Assembly: GCA_030123545.1 (NCBI GenBank)
Contig: CP126124.1
Location: forward strand, 620,001-684,000
Source of the DNA: Burkholderiaceae bacterium
GTDB taxonomy: Bacteria; Pseudomonadota; Gammaproteobacteria; Burkholderiales; Burkholderiaceae_C
DNA length: 64,000 nucleotides
Reading direction: 5' to 3'
Part shown: positions 25,717 through 33,673 of the stretch, in pieces
Layout: every line of letters starts with the position of its first letter
Position numbering within the stretch: the first letter of the stretch is position 1
The notes under the pieces: model-generated
Told to the model about the DNA's origin: nothing
The model's input: the letters and a program-made list of their open reading frames with translations, nothing else
The model's database searches: none
Translations under genes and position numbers: made by a program

Positions 25717-26418
25717 ATGAGCAACCTATTGCAGAACCCGAGTTTCGGCAAGCTGATTCCGGGTTTCGATTTCCTGGAGACCCTGACCAAGGGCGCGACG
25801 CAGTCGCTGCCGCAGATGCCGAGCCTGGGCAACTGGGTGGCGCCGACGCTGAACCCGGACGAACTCGAAAAGCGCATCGAGGAGTTGAAAGCGGTCGCGT
25901 TCTGGCTCGATCAGAACGCGGTCGCGCTGAGGGCGACGATCCAGGCTCTCGAGGTGCAGAAGATGACGCTGGCCACGCTGCGCAGCATGGATCTGCGCAT
26001 GGCCGAGGTCGCGAATGCATTCACGATCAACCCGTCGAAGCAGGCGGCGGCAGACGATGGCGCGACCGGCACGCCGGAGCGTGCGGCCGAGAAGGCGCCG
26101 ACCGCTGAGAAGGCGAGCGCCAAGCCAGCCAAGGTAGCGGCAAAGAGCAGTGACAAGGCTGGCGACAAAGCCGACGAAAAGGCGCCGCCCGGCATGGTCG
26201 ACCCGCTGAAATGGTGGGGCGCGCTGACCCAGCAGTTCCAGCAGATCGCCACGCAGGCGATCCAGGAAGCCGCGCGTCAGACCCCGGCGAACGCGCTACA
26301 CGGCAGCAGCGCCGTAAAGAGCAACGGAGCTGCTACAAAAAAAGGAGCTAGCAACGCAGGTAAATCCGGGGCTGCGGCTAGAAAAACCTCGAAGAAAGAG
26401 GAAGCGCCGGGCCGCTGA
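25717..26418 (+). CDS. phaM: PhaM family polyhydroxyalkanoate granule-associated protein
   Basis: In Cupriavidus, PhaM binds PHB synthase, the granule surface and the nucleoid, and governs granule number and segregation. The N-terminus has the conserved NPSFGKLIPGFDFLETL and NWVAPTLNPDELEKRI pattern. The middle is Ala/Lys-rich. The C-terminus is lysine-rich, as expected for DNA binding. Near the end (26320-26375) the DNA turns A-rich and carries a copy of the palindromic repeat, which adds lysine codons to the basic tail. Confidence 0.85.
   Translation: MSNLLQNPSFGKLIPGFDFLETLTKGATQSLPQMPSLGNWVAPTLNPDELEKRIEELKAVAFWLDQNAVALRATIQALEVQKMTLATLRSMDLRMAEVANAFTINPSKQAAADDGATGTPERAAEKAPTAEKASAKPAKVAAKSSDKAGDKADEKAPPGMVDPLKWWGALTQQFQQIATQAIQEAARQTPANALHGSSAVKSNGAATKKGASNAGKSGAAARKTSKKEEAPGR
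26332..26348. repeat. AT-rich 17-bp palindromic repeat inside phaM
   Basis: GCTAC-A7-GGAGC; with the following eight bases it matches the rlmL copy (3263) in 21 of 25 positions. It lies in the lysine-rich tail and keeps the frame. Confidence 0.6.
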
Positions 26419-26446
26419 GACTGCCCGCAGTCTCCAAGGTGCGCGA

Positions 26447-27673
26447 ATGAAGCGGTTCCGCTACGGCCACGCCTCGCATCCGCAGTGGCGCCAAGCCGCC
26501 GGACGAGTGCTGGAGCAGCTTCGCACCGGCAGTGTGCAGCACGACCCGGCGCCGCTGGGCCTGCTCTACATCACCGATCACTATGTGGCTGCGGCGCAGG
26601 AGATCCTCGATTTCCTCGGCGCCGAATTGCCCGAGGTGGCGGACTGGGCGGGGACCGTCGGCGTCGGCATTGCCGCGACCAATGTCGAGTATTTCGACGC
26701 ACCGGCGCTCGCGGTGATGCTGTGCGACCTGCCGAGCGACCAGTACCGCATTTTTTCGGGCGTCGCCCCGCTCGCGGGCCGGTTCGACGCGCATGCGGCG
26801 CTGATCCACGCCGATGGCGCCGCGCCCGACTTGGCCGACCTGATCGTCGAGATGGCGGCGCGCATCCGCACCGGCTATCTGTTCGGCGGGCTGGCGTCGA
26901 GCCGCGCCGGGACCGTGCAGTTCGCGCTCGGCGGCAACGGCAACATGCGCGGGCAGGGAGCGGCCGGCGGCGTGTTCCGAGGCGGCCTGAGCGGCGTCGC
27001 ATTCGGTCCGCACGTGCGTCTGGTGTCGCGCGTCACGCAGGGCTGTCATCCGGTCGCGCCGGTGCACGAGGTCACCGCCGCACAAGGCAATCTGCTGGCC
27101 GCGCTCGACGGCCGGCCCGCGCTCGACGTGCTGCTGCAGGACCTGGGCGTGTCGCTCGATGAGCCGCAGCAGGCGCTGGCGCGGGTGCGCGAGACGCTGG
27201 TCGGCCTGTGGGGCGCCGCCAGCGACTCGGTCGGACGCACCGGCAATTTCGGCAGCGACGTGGTCGTGCGCCATATCGTCGGGCTCGATGCGGCACGCCG
27301 CGGCGTCGCGATCGCGGACCATGCCGAAACCGGCATGCGCCTCGCGTTCTGCGAGCGCGATGTCGTGGCCGCGCGCGCCGACCTGATCCGCATCTGCGCC
27401 GAGGTGCGTGAAGAGTTCGAGCAGGAATCCGTGGCCAGCGTCGCGGCCGCGGGTGCCGTCGCCGACGAGGCGGGCGGCGGCACGATGGCCGGAGCGGTCT
27501 ACGTCAGCTGCTGCGGACGCGGCGGCCCGCATTTCGGCGCGCCCAGCGCCGAGCTGCAGATCGTGCGCCGTGCGCTCGGCGACGTGCCGCTGGTCGGTTT
27601 CTTCGCCGGCGGCGAGATCGCGCGCCACCACCTGTACGGCTACACCGGTGTGCTGACTGTCTTTGGCGGGTGA
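26447..27673 (+). CDS. FIST domain protein
   Basis: A 408-residue protein with a FIST N-terminal domain (about 30-230) and FIST C-terminal domain (about 240-390). These are thought to bind small ligands such as amino acids in signal-transduction proteins. Typical patterns are ALLYITDHY-type strands (LGLLYITDHYV), GVGIAATNVEYF, SGVAFG and VPLVGFFAGGEIA. There is no attached kinase or cyclase domain, and the ligand is unknown. Confidence 0.82.
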   Translation: MKRFRYGHASHPQWRQAAGRVLEQLRTGSVQHDPAPLGLLYITDHYVAAAQEILDFLGAELPEVADWAGTVGVGIAATNVEYFDAPALAVMLCDLPSDQYRIFSGVAPLAGRFDAHAALIHADGAAPDLADLIVEMAARIRTGYLFGGLASSRAGTVQFALGGNGNMRGQGAAGGVFRGGLSGVAFGPHVRLVSRVTQGCHPVAPVHEVTAAQGNLLAALDGRPALDVLLQDLGVSLDEPQQALARVRETLVGLWGAASDSVGRTGNFGSDVVVRHIVGLDAARRGVAIADHAETGMRLAFCERDVVAARADLIRICAEVREEFEQESVASVAAAGAVADEAGGGTMAGAVYVSCCGRGGPHFGAPSAELQIVRRALGDVPLVGFFAGGEIARHHLYGYTGVLTVFGG

Positions 27674-27677
27674 GAGA

Positions 27678-27751
27678 ACCACCCCCAGGCTTCGCGCTAC
27701 TAGCGTGTCGCTTCGCCCGGTGCTTGCCGCCAGAGGCGGCGGCCCCGAAGG
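27678..27751. repeat. GC-rich intergenic repeat copy after the FIST gene
   Basis: It starts 5 bp after the FIST stop with ACCACCCCCAGGCTTCGCGC, followed by GTGTCGCTTCGCCCGG and a CCGCC/GGCGG inverted element. It matches the phcQ copy at 10202 along about 70 bp with a few changes. It sits between convergent genes (FIST and EF-G). Confidence 0.85.
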
Positions 27752-27761
27752 CTTATCGCCG

Positions 27762-29870
27762 CTAGCGACCAGGCTGGCCGCGCACCACCGCGTCCGCTAC
27801 CGTCGGCGGAGCAGGCGCGTAGCGGCGGAACTCCATCGTGAAGGTCGCGCGGCCCTGCGAGAGCGAGCGCAACGTGGTCGAGTAGCCGAACATCTCGGCC
27901 AGCGGCACTTCGGCGTGCACCAGCTTGGCGCCTCCGCCGGCGGTGTCGGCGGTGCCCTGGATCATGCCGCGTCGTGTCGAGAGGTCGGCGATCACATGGC
28001 CCATGAACTCCTCGGGGACCTCGACCTCGACCGCCATCATCGGCTCGAGCAGCACCGGGTGCGCGCGTCGCATCGCCTCCTTGAACGCGATAGCACCGGC
28101 CATGCGGAACGCGTTCTCGTTCGAATCGACGTCGTGCGCCGAGCCGAACACCAGCGTCGCGCGCACGTCGACCACCGGGTAGCCGGCGAGCACGCCGGCC
28201 GTCATCGCCTCCCGGATGCCGCGGTCCACCGCCGGAATGAACTCGCGCGGAATTACGCCGCCCTTGATCGCGTCGACGAACGCATAGCCGCCGCCGGCCG
28301 GCAACGGTTCGAGGTTCAGTACCGCGTGGCCGTACTGGCCGCGCCCGCCCGACTGGCGAATGAAGCGGCCCTCGACGTCTCGCGCCGCGTCGCGGACCGT
28401 CTCCCGGTACGCGACCTGCGGCCGTCCCACCGCGGCCTCGACGCCGAACTCGCGCCGCAGCCGGTCGACCAGGATGTCGAGGTGCAGTTCGCCCATGCCC
28501 GAGATGATGGTCTGGCCGGATTCCGCGTCGGCCTGCACCCGGAACGACGGGTCTTCCTGCGCGAGCCGATGCAGCGCGACGCCCATTTTTTCCTGATCGG
28601 CCTGGGTGCGCGGTTCGATCGCCTGCGAGATTACCGGCTCGGGAAAGCTCATGCGCTCGAGCACGATCAGGTGCCGCGGGTCGCACAACGTGTCGCCGGT
28701 GGTCGCGTCCTTCAGTCCGACCGCCGCCACGATGTCGCCGGTGCGCACCTCGCGGATCTCGTGCCGCGTGTTCGCGTGCATCTGCAGCAGGCGCCCGAGC
28801 CGCTCCTTCCGATCCTTGCCGGGGATAGCGATCATGTCACCGGTCTCGGCCACGCCGGAGTAGACCCGCAAATAGGTCAACTGTCCGACGAACGGGTCGG
28901 TCATGATCTTGAACGCGAGTGCCGAGAACGGCTCGCTGTCCGACGGATGGCGTTCGGCCTGGGCGTCGTTGGGCAGGTGGCCGATGATCGCCGGCACATC
29001 GGCCGGCGACGGCAGGTAGTCGACGATCGCGTCGAGCAGCGCCTGCACTCCCTTGTTCTTGAACGCGCTGCCGCACAGCATCGGCACGATCTGGTTCGCC
29101 ACCGTGCGCTGACGCAGCCCCTGCCGGATTTCGTCTTCGGAGAGCGGCCTGCCGGCCAGGTATTTCTCCATCAGCGCCTCGTTCGCGTCGGCCGCGGCCT
29201 CGACCATGCGGTCACGCCATTCGGCGGCGAGCGGCAGCAGCGCAGGCGGTATCTCGGCATATTCGAAATGCACGCCCTGGCTCGCGTCGTCCCACAGGAT
29301 CGCGCGCATCTTCACCAGGTCGATCACGCCCTCGAACCGGTCCTCGGCGACCAGCGGCAGCTGCACCGGAATCGCAACGCCGTGCAGCCGATCCGCGATC
29401 TGGCGCTGCACGCGCAGAAAGTCCGCGCCGACCCGGTCCATCTTGTTCACGAACGCAATGCGCGGCACCTTGTACTTGGCCGCCTGGCGCCAGACCGTCT
29501 CGGACTGCGGCTGCACGCCGCCGACCGCGTCGTACAGCATCACCGCGCCGTCGAGCACACGCAGCGAACGCTCGACCTCGATCGTGAAGTCGACATGGCC
29601 CGGGGTGTCGATGATGTTGATCCGGTGCTCGGGCCTGCTGCCATCCATGCCGCGCCAGAACGCGGTGGTCGCGGCCGAGGTGATCGTGATGCCGCGCTCC
29701 TGCTCCTGCGCCATCCAGTCCATCGTCGCGGTGCCCTCGTGCACCTCGCCGAGCTTGTAGTTCACCCCGGTGTAGAACAGGATGCGTTCGGTGGTCGTGG
29801 TTTTACCGGCATCGATGTGGGCGCTGATGCCGATGTTCCGATAGCGTTCCAATGGAGTGTGGCGGGGCAT
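27762..29870 (-). CDS. fusA: elongation factor G
   Basis: Ribosomal translocase GTPase of 702 residues. G1 AHIDAGKTTTTERIL, G3 DTPGHVDFT and G4 NKMD are intact. Domains II-V follow, including the RGMIQG loop of domain IV/V. It stands alone rather than in the rpsL-rpsG-fusA-tuf operon, so it is probably a second EF-G copy (fusA2-like) in this genome, though that operon is outside the window. It could support translation under special conditions or ribosome recycling. Confidence 0.9.
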   Translation of the reverse strand: MPRHTPLERYRNIGISAHIDAGKTTTTERILFYTGVNYKLGEVHEGTATMDWMAQEQERGITITSAATTAFWRGMDGSRPEHRINIIDTPGHVDFTIEVERSLRVLDGAVMLYDAVGGVQPQSETVWRQAAKYKVPRIAFVNKMDRVGADFLRVQRQIADRLHGVAIPVQLPLVAEDRFEGVIDLVKMRAILWDDASQGVHFEYAEIPPALLPLAAEWRDRMVEAAADANEALMEKYLAGRPLSEDEIRQGLRQRTVANQIVPMLCGSAFKNKGVQALLDAIVDYLPSPADVPAIIGHLPNDAQAERHPSDSEPFSALAFKIMTDPFVGQLTYLRVYSGVAETGDMIAIPGKDRKERLGRLLQMHANTRHEIREVRTGDIVAAVGLKDATTGDTLCDPRHLIVLERMSFPEPVISQAIEPRTQADQEKMGVALHRLAQEDPSFRVQADAESGQTIISGMGELHLDILVDRLRREFGVEAAVGRPQVAYRETVRDAARDVEGRFIRQSGGRGQYGHAVLNLEPLPAGGGYAFVDAIKGGVIPREFIPAVDRGIREAMTAGVLAGYPVVDVRATLVFGSAHDVDSNENAFRMAGAIAFKEAMRRAHPVLLEPMMAVEVEVPEEFMGHVIADLSTRRGMIQGTADTAGGGAKLVHAEVPLAEMFGYSTTLRSLSQGRATFTMEFRRYAPAPPTVADAVVRGQPGR

Positions 29871-29982
29871 GACGTCATTCTGCCTCGGCGCGGACGCAGG
29901 CGGTCATGCGACGCCGACACCTGCGCGGGCCGCGTGCGGGTATTCGTGCTGACGCTCGCCCGCCACGCGCGGCAGACCCGGG

Positions 29983-30894
29983 TCAGTGTCGGCCCACGCC
30001 TTGCGGCTCCGACCGGTGCGCGAGCAGCAGGTCGCTAAATGCCTGCGCCGCCGGCGATAGCGAACGCCCGGTGTGCAGCACCAGAACGACCTCGCGCTGC
30101 ACCACCGGGTGGGTAATCAGCCGCTGCTCCAGGCCGAGTCCGGTGACGACGCGCTGCACCGAGTCGGTCAGGACGCCGATCCCCATGCCGCCTTCGACCA
30201 TGCCGATCGTCGTCAGCGGCAGCGACGCCTCGTAGCGCCAATGCAGGCTGATGCCCTCGCGGGCCAGCGCGCGGTCAAGCACCTCGCGCACCGGGTTGCC
30301 GGGGCGCGGGCCGATCAGCGGCACGCCGCCCAGGTCGGCCCAGGTCAGTTCGCGGCGGCGCGTCAGCGGGGAGCCCGGCGGCAGCACCGCGAAGAACGAT
30401 TCGGCCCAGAGCGGCCGCAGTGTGAGATTTGGACGGTCCGCGAAGGCGGTGCCGAGGCCGAAGTCGACCGCGCCAGCCTCGACCATGCCGAGCACCTCGT
30501 CCTGCGAGACGTCGAACATATCGATTCTCACGCCGGGATTGCGGTCGGTGAAGGTGCGCACCAGCCGCGGCATTACCAGCGCCGCCTGCACCGACGACGC
30601 CGCGACCGACACGCGGCCGCGCCCCAGCGTTCGCAATTGCTGCGAACTGCCGACCACGCTGTCGAGGTCGGCCAGGGTCTTGCGCGCGAGCGGCAGGATT
30701 TCGCTGCCGGCCTCGGTCAGGCGCAGCATGCGGGTATGGCGGTCGAACAGGCGCAGACCCAGCGCGCGCTCGAGCTCGCTCAGTTGCGTGCTCGTCGTCG
30801 ATTGCGGCAGATTCAGCGCCTCGCCGGCCCGGGTGAAGCTGCGGGTGTCGGCGACGGCGACGAACACCCGCAATTGACGCAAGGTCACATCCAT
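29983..30894 (-). CDS. LysR-type transcriptional regulator
   Basis: A 303-residue regulator with an N-terminal winged HTH (MDVTLRQLRVFVAVADTRSF, then LPQSTTSTQLSELERALG) and a C-terminal periplasmic-binding-like effector domain. It reads away from an AT-rich control region (30895-31021), as is usual for LysR regulators with a divergent target. The gene that should lie beyond that region appears to be missing or reduced (see 31022). Whether it controls the catabolic cluster that begins at 31690 is unclear, since an opposite-strand gene intervenes. Confidence 0.88.
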   Translation of the reverse strand: MDVTLRQLRVFVAVADTRSFTRAGEALNLPQSTTSTQLSELERALGLRLFDRHTRMLRLTEAGSEILPLARKTLADLDSVVGSSQQLRTLGRGRVSVAASSVQAALVMPRLVRTFTDRNPGVRIDMFDVSQDEVLGMVEAGAVDFGLGTAFADRPNLTLRPLWAESFFAVLPPGSPLTRRRELTWADLGGVPLIGPRPGNPVREVLDRALAREGISLHWRYEASLPLTTIGMVEGGMGIGVLTDSVQRVVTGLGLEQRLITHPVVQREVVLVLHTGRSLSPAAQAFSDLLLAHRSEPQGVGRH

Positions 30895-31021
30895 AGCAAT
30901 TTACGATGAATATATAGGAAAGTCGGTGTTTTTCGGATAAGAGTTTCCTGTCAATATCCCGGCATGCCCGTGGCGAAGCAGGTTTCGCCGGGTTGGAGTT
31001 CCTAGAGACAAGGAGCCCACC
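30895..31021. promoter_or_regulatory. AT-rich divergent control region upstream of the LysR gene
   Basis: The first 65 bp are distinctly AT-rich and include ATATATAGG and the arms GGAAA and TTTCC around a 22-bp interior (30919-30950), a plausible LysR binding or promoter region. Further on there is an AAGGAG ribosome-binding site (31010-31015) ahead of an ATG at 31022. The exact promoter and operator positions are not certain. Confidence 0.5.
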
Positions 31022-31228
31022 ATGCTGCGTACAACCCTCGTATCCTCCCGGGGTTTGCCGGCCATTGCAGGTGTTGACCCCTCGGGTCGCGAAATCCTGG
31101 GCATTGACGACCAAAGCAGCGCTTGCGCGCCGGTCGGGCTGACCGGCGCCCGGCGGCGATCCCGGTTCGCGCGAAGCCGCGCCATGCAACCAGTGATCCG
31201 CCGAAGCGAAGGCATGGCCTTCGCCTGA
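31022..31228 (+). CDS. small hypothetical ORF or 5' remnant of a lost gene
   Basis: A 68-codon frame starting MLRTTLVSSRGLPAIAG with a good AAGGAG ribosome-binding site 7 bp before the ATG. It is placed where the divergent target of the LysR regulator would be expected. The product shows no signal peptide, membrane segment or known domain. The remainder up to 31294 holds nothing recognisable. It may be the intact start of a deleted gene followed by unrelated DNA, or a small gene. Confidence 0.3.
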   Translation: MLRTTLVSSRGLPAIAGVDPSGREILGIDDQSSACAPVGLTGARRRSRFARSRAMQPVIRRSEGMAFA

Positions 31229-31294
31229 AGCTTCATCGACCTTCCGACCGTCCTGGTCCGCTTCCGGAACCCGCTTGCCATGTCGCACGCAGCA

Positions 31295-31666
31295 TCATTG
31301 CGTCTGCAGCCAGGTGCACAGCATGTCCAGCTCGGTGCGTTCCGCCGCGAGTTCGGCGGCCTGCACCTGCCGGCGCACCGCTTGGGCGTGGGGCGCGTCG
31401 ATCGCATCCATGGCTTTCATCGCGCGGCGCAGCCGGCGCAGCGGCTGCACCACCTGCTCGCGCCAGGCCGCCACATGCGCGTCGGCGCGTGCCAGCGCTG
31501 CGGGCTCGAGCGGCCGGCGCTGGGATTCGGCCCATCGGCCGAACAGGTGCAGCACCACGTCCAGGCCTTCGTCGTCCTGCCTGCGCAGCAGTTCCTGGGC
31601 CAGGGCCGGGTCGGCGTACAGCGTGCAGATGTAGTGCCATGCCTGATCAGTCGTGTCGTCGTTCAT
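31295..31666 (-). CDS. TIGR02444/DUF2390 family protein
   Basis: A 123-residue, alpha-helical cytosolic protein (WHYICTLYADPALAQELLRR, then LHLFGRWAESQRR). The layout fits the DUF2390 family of short proteobacterial proteins with no established function. The start is ATG 31666 (MNDDTTDQ); upstream in-frame codons are not protein-like. It is divergent from the UbiX-type gene with only 23 bp between the start codons. Confidence 0.7.
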   Translation of the reverse strand: MNDDTTDQAWHYICTLYADPALAQELLRRQDDEGLDVVLHLFGRWAESQRRPLEPAALARADAHVAAWREQVVQPLRRLRRAMKAMDAIDAPHAQAVRRQVQAAELAAERTELDMLCTWLQTQ

Positions 31667-31689
31667 CGTGCGCAGCGGAGGGTGATTTC

Positions 31690-32310
31690 GTGAGTGTCGC
31701 ACCACGCCGTCTGATCGTCGCGATCACCGGGGCTTCCGGCTTCGTCTACGGCCATCGGCTGCTGCAGCTGCTCAGGCCGCTCGACCTGGAGGTGCACCTG
31801 ATCGTGAGCCGCTCCGCGCAGATCACGATGGCCTGCGAGACCTCGCTGCGCCTGTCCGATGTGACCGCGTTGGCGGATCGCGTGCACCGCAACGAGGACA
31901 TAGGTGCCTGCGTCGCCAGCGGCTCGTACCGCACGCTGGGCATGGTGATCGCGCCGTGCTCGATGAAGACGCTGGCCGAGATCGCGAACGGCACTGCAAG
32001 TTCGCTGGTCGCGCGCGCCGCCGACGTGATCCTGAAGGAGCGCCGCCGCCTGGTGCTGCTCGCGCGCGAGACGCCGCTGACGCTCGCTCACATCCGCAAC
32101 ATGCTGGCCGTCACCGAAATGGGCGCGATCGTCGCGCCGCCGGTGCCGGCGTTCTACGCAAGGCCAGTGACCCTGGACGAGATGGTGGACCACACGCTCG
32201 GCCGGGTGCTGGACCTGTTCGACATCGACGTTGGCGCGGTACGGCGCTGGACGGGGCCCGCTTCGGGGCGCTCTTTGGACGAAGCCAAGCCAGGAAACGA
32301 CGAAGCATGA
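31690..32310 (+). CDS. UbiX-type flavin prenyltransferase
   Basis: UbiX enzymes join dimethylallyl phosphate to FMN to make prenylated FMN (prFMN), the cofactor of UbiD decarboxylases. The 206-residue protein shows the FMN-binding AITGASGFVYG and the family motifs IAPCSMKTLAEIANG and LVLLARETPL. The start is GTG at 31690 with GGAGGGTG 6 bp upstream. The stop overlaps the next gene (ATGA). Being coupled to a molybdenum hydroxylase and followed downstream by a UbiD gene, it probably serves that catabolic decarboxylase rather than ubiquinone synthesis. Confidence 0.9.
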   Translation: MSVAPRRLIVAITGASGFVYGHRLLQLLRPLDLEVHLIVSRSAQITMACETSLRLSDVTALADRVHRNEDIGACVASGSYRTLGMVIAPCSMKTLAEIANGTASSLVARAADVILKERRRLVLLARETPLTLAHIRNMLAVTEMGAIVAPPVPAFYARPVTLDEMVDHTLGRVLDLFDIDVGAVRRWTGPASGRSLDEAKPGNDEA

Positions 32311-33176
32311 AGTACTTCGACTACAGCGAGCCGGCCTCGCTGGACGAGGCGGTCGCGCTGCTGCGCGCCGGCCCCGCTCCGGCCAGCCTTATCGCGGGCG
32401 GCACCGACCTGATGGTGCAGATGAAGGAGCACGTGCGCCAGCCCGCGCATGTGATCAACATCAAGAAGATCCCGGGCATGGACGACTTTGCGTACGACGC
32501 GAAGAACGGCCTGTTGCTCGGCGCGCTGGTGACCACGCGGCAGGTCGAAACCTCGCCGATCACGCTGCGCCACTACGCGGGCCTGGCGAAAGCGGCCACC
32601 GACTTCGCGTCGATCCAGGTGCGCCATCGCGCCACCGTGGTGGGCAACGTGTGCCGCGCGTCGCCGTCGGCCGACACGCTGCCGCCGCTGATCGCCGATG
32701 GTGCGGTGCTGCGCATCCATGGACCGGCTGGCCAGCGCCGCTGCGCGGTGCAGGACTTCTGCACCGGCCCGGGACGCACTGTGCTGGCGGCCGACGAGAT
32801 CGTGACCCATATCGAGATTCCAGCGCCGCCATCGCGCACCGGCAAGGTCTACATCAAGCTCGGGCGGCGCGCGCAGATGGAACTGGCGACAGTTGGCGTC
32901 GCGGTGCGTGTCACGCTGGGTGACGACGGCGCCGTGACCGACCTCGCCGTCGTGCTGGCCGCGGTGGCGCCGACGCCGCTGCGCGCGGCGCAGGCCGAGG
33001 CCGTGCTGCGCGGCCGGCAACCGACGCCGCAGCAACTGGCCGCGGCCGCGCAGACGGCAAGCGAAGAGGCACGTCCGATTGGCGACGTGCGCGGCAGCGC
33101 CGACTACCGGCGCGACATGGTGCGCGTGCTGACTCAGCGCGCGCTGGAACAAGCAGTTGAAGAGGCCCGGGCATGA
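32307..33176 (+). CDS. molybdenum hydroxylase, FAD-binding subunit
   Basis: The middle electron-transfer subunit of a xanthine-dehydrogenase-family enzyme (CoxM/HcrB type), passing electrons from the iron-sulfur subunit via FAD. The 289-residue protein has the FAD-binding IAGGTDLMVQMK and a TVVGNVCRASPSADT motif, then a CO-dehydrogenase-flavoprotein C-terminal domain (about 180-285). The ATG overlaps the UbiX-type stop (ATGA 32307-32310) and its own stop overlaps the next start. Confidence 0.92.
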   Translation: MKYFDYSEPASLDEAVALLRAGPAPASLIAGGTDLMVQMKEHVRQPAHVINIKKIPGMDDFAYDAKNGLLLGALVTTRQVETSPITLRHYAGLAKAATDFASIQVRHRATVVGNVCRASPSADTLPPLIADGAVLRIHGPAGQRRCAVQDFCTGPGRTVLAADEIVTHIEIPAPPSRTGKVYIKLGRRAQMELATVGVAVRVTLGDDGAVTDLAVVLAAVAPTPLRAAQAEAVLRGRQPTPQQLAAAAQTASEEARPIGDVRGSADYRRDMVRVLTQRALEQAVEEARA

Positions 33177-33673
33177 AGCGGCAGATCGTCTCCTTTACCG
33201 TCAATGGCGAGGCGCGCGAGATCGCGGTCGCGCCGAATCGCAGTTTGCTGGACGCGCTGCGCACCGAGGCCGGCCTCACCGGCACGAAGAAGGGTTGCGA
33301 CGTCGGCGAATGCGGCTCGTGCACCATCATCCTCGACGGCAAGCCCGTCAACTCCTGTCTGGTGCTCGCGGTGGAGGCCGAGGGCGCCGACATCACCACC
33401 GTCGAGGGCCTGCAGGCCGGAGACGGCAGCCTGCACCGGCTGCAGGAATGCTTCATCGAGTGCGGCGCTGCGCAATGCGGTTTCTGCACGCCGGGTCTGT
33501 TGGTGGCGGCGAAGGCGCTGCTCGACGAGAACCCTTCGCCGACCATCGACGAAATCCGCTTCGCGATCGCCGGCAACATCTGCCGCTGCACCGGCTACAC
33601 CAAGATCCTCGATGCGATCTTGCTCGCAGCGCAACCAGCGGCGACCGCGCGGGCTCAAGGAGTGACGCCATGA
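33173..33673 (+). CDS. molybdenum hydroxylase, [2Fe-2S] subunit
   Basis: A 166-residue iron-sulfur subunit with two [2Fe-2S] clusters. The N-terminal plant-ferredoxin-type cluster uses C42, C47, C50 (CDVGECGSC) and C62; the C-terminal cluster uses CGFCTPG and CRCTG cysteines. It links the molybdenum subunit to FAD. It overlaps its neighbours by ATGA at both ends (33173-33176 and 33670-33673), so the three subunits are made in a coupled fashion. Confidence 0.95.
   Translation: MKRQIVSFTVNGEAREIAVAPNRSLLDALRTEAGLTGTKKGCDVGECGSCTIILDGKPVNSCLVLAVEAEGADITTVEGLQAGDGSLHRLQECFIECGAAQCGFCTPGLLVAAKALLDENPSPTIDEIRFAIAGNICRCTGYTKILDAILLAAQPAATARAQGVTP

Noticed and set aside
27663..30038. A plus-strand frame of 791 codons opposite the EF-G gene
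   Set aside because: It is an antisense reading of a GC-rich, strongly codon-biased gene; the translation is rich in Arg/His/Ala with no recognisable domain.
29983..30894. The LysR regulator as a PhcA homologue completing the quorum system
   Set aside because: It is about 20 kb from the phc-like operon, 303 residues long and shows nothing specific to PhcA; synteny gives no support.
31123..31689. Upstream extension of the UbiX-type gene
   Set aside because: The region is antisense to the DUF2390 gene and is not protein-like; the GTG at 31690 has a good ribosome-binding site and a family-like N-terminus.
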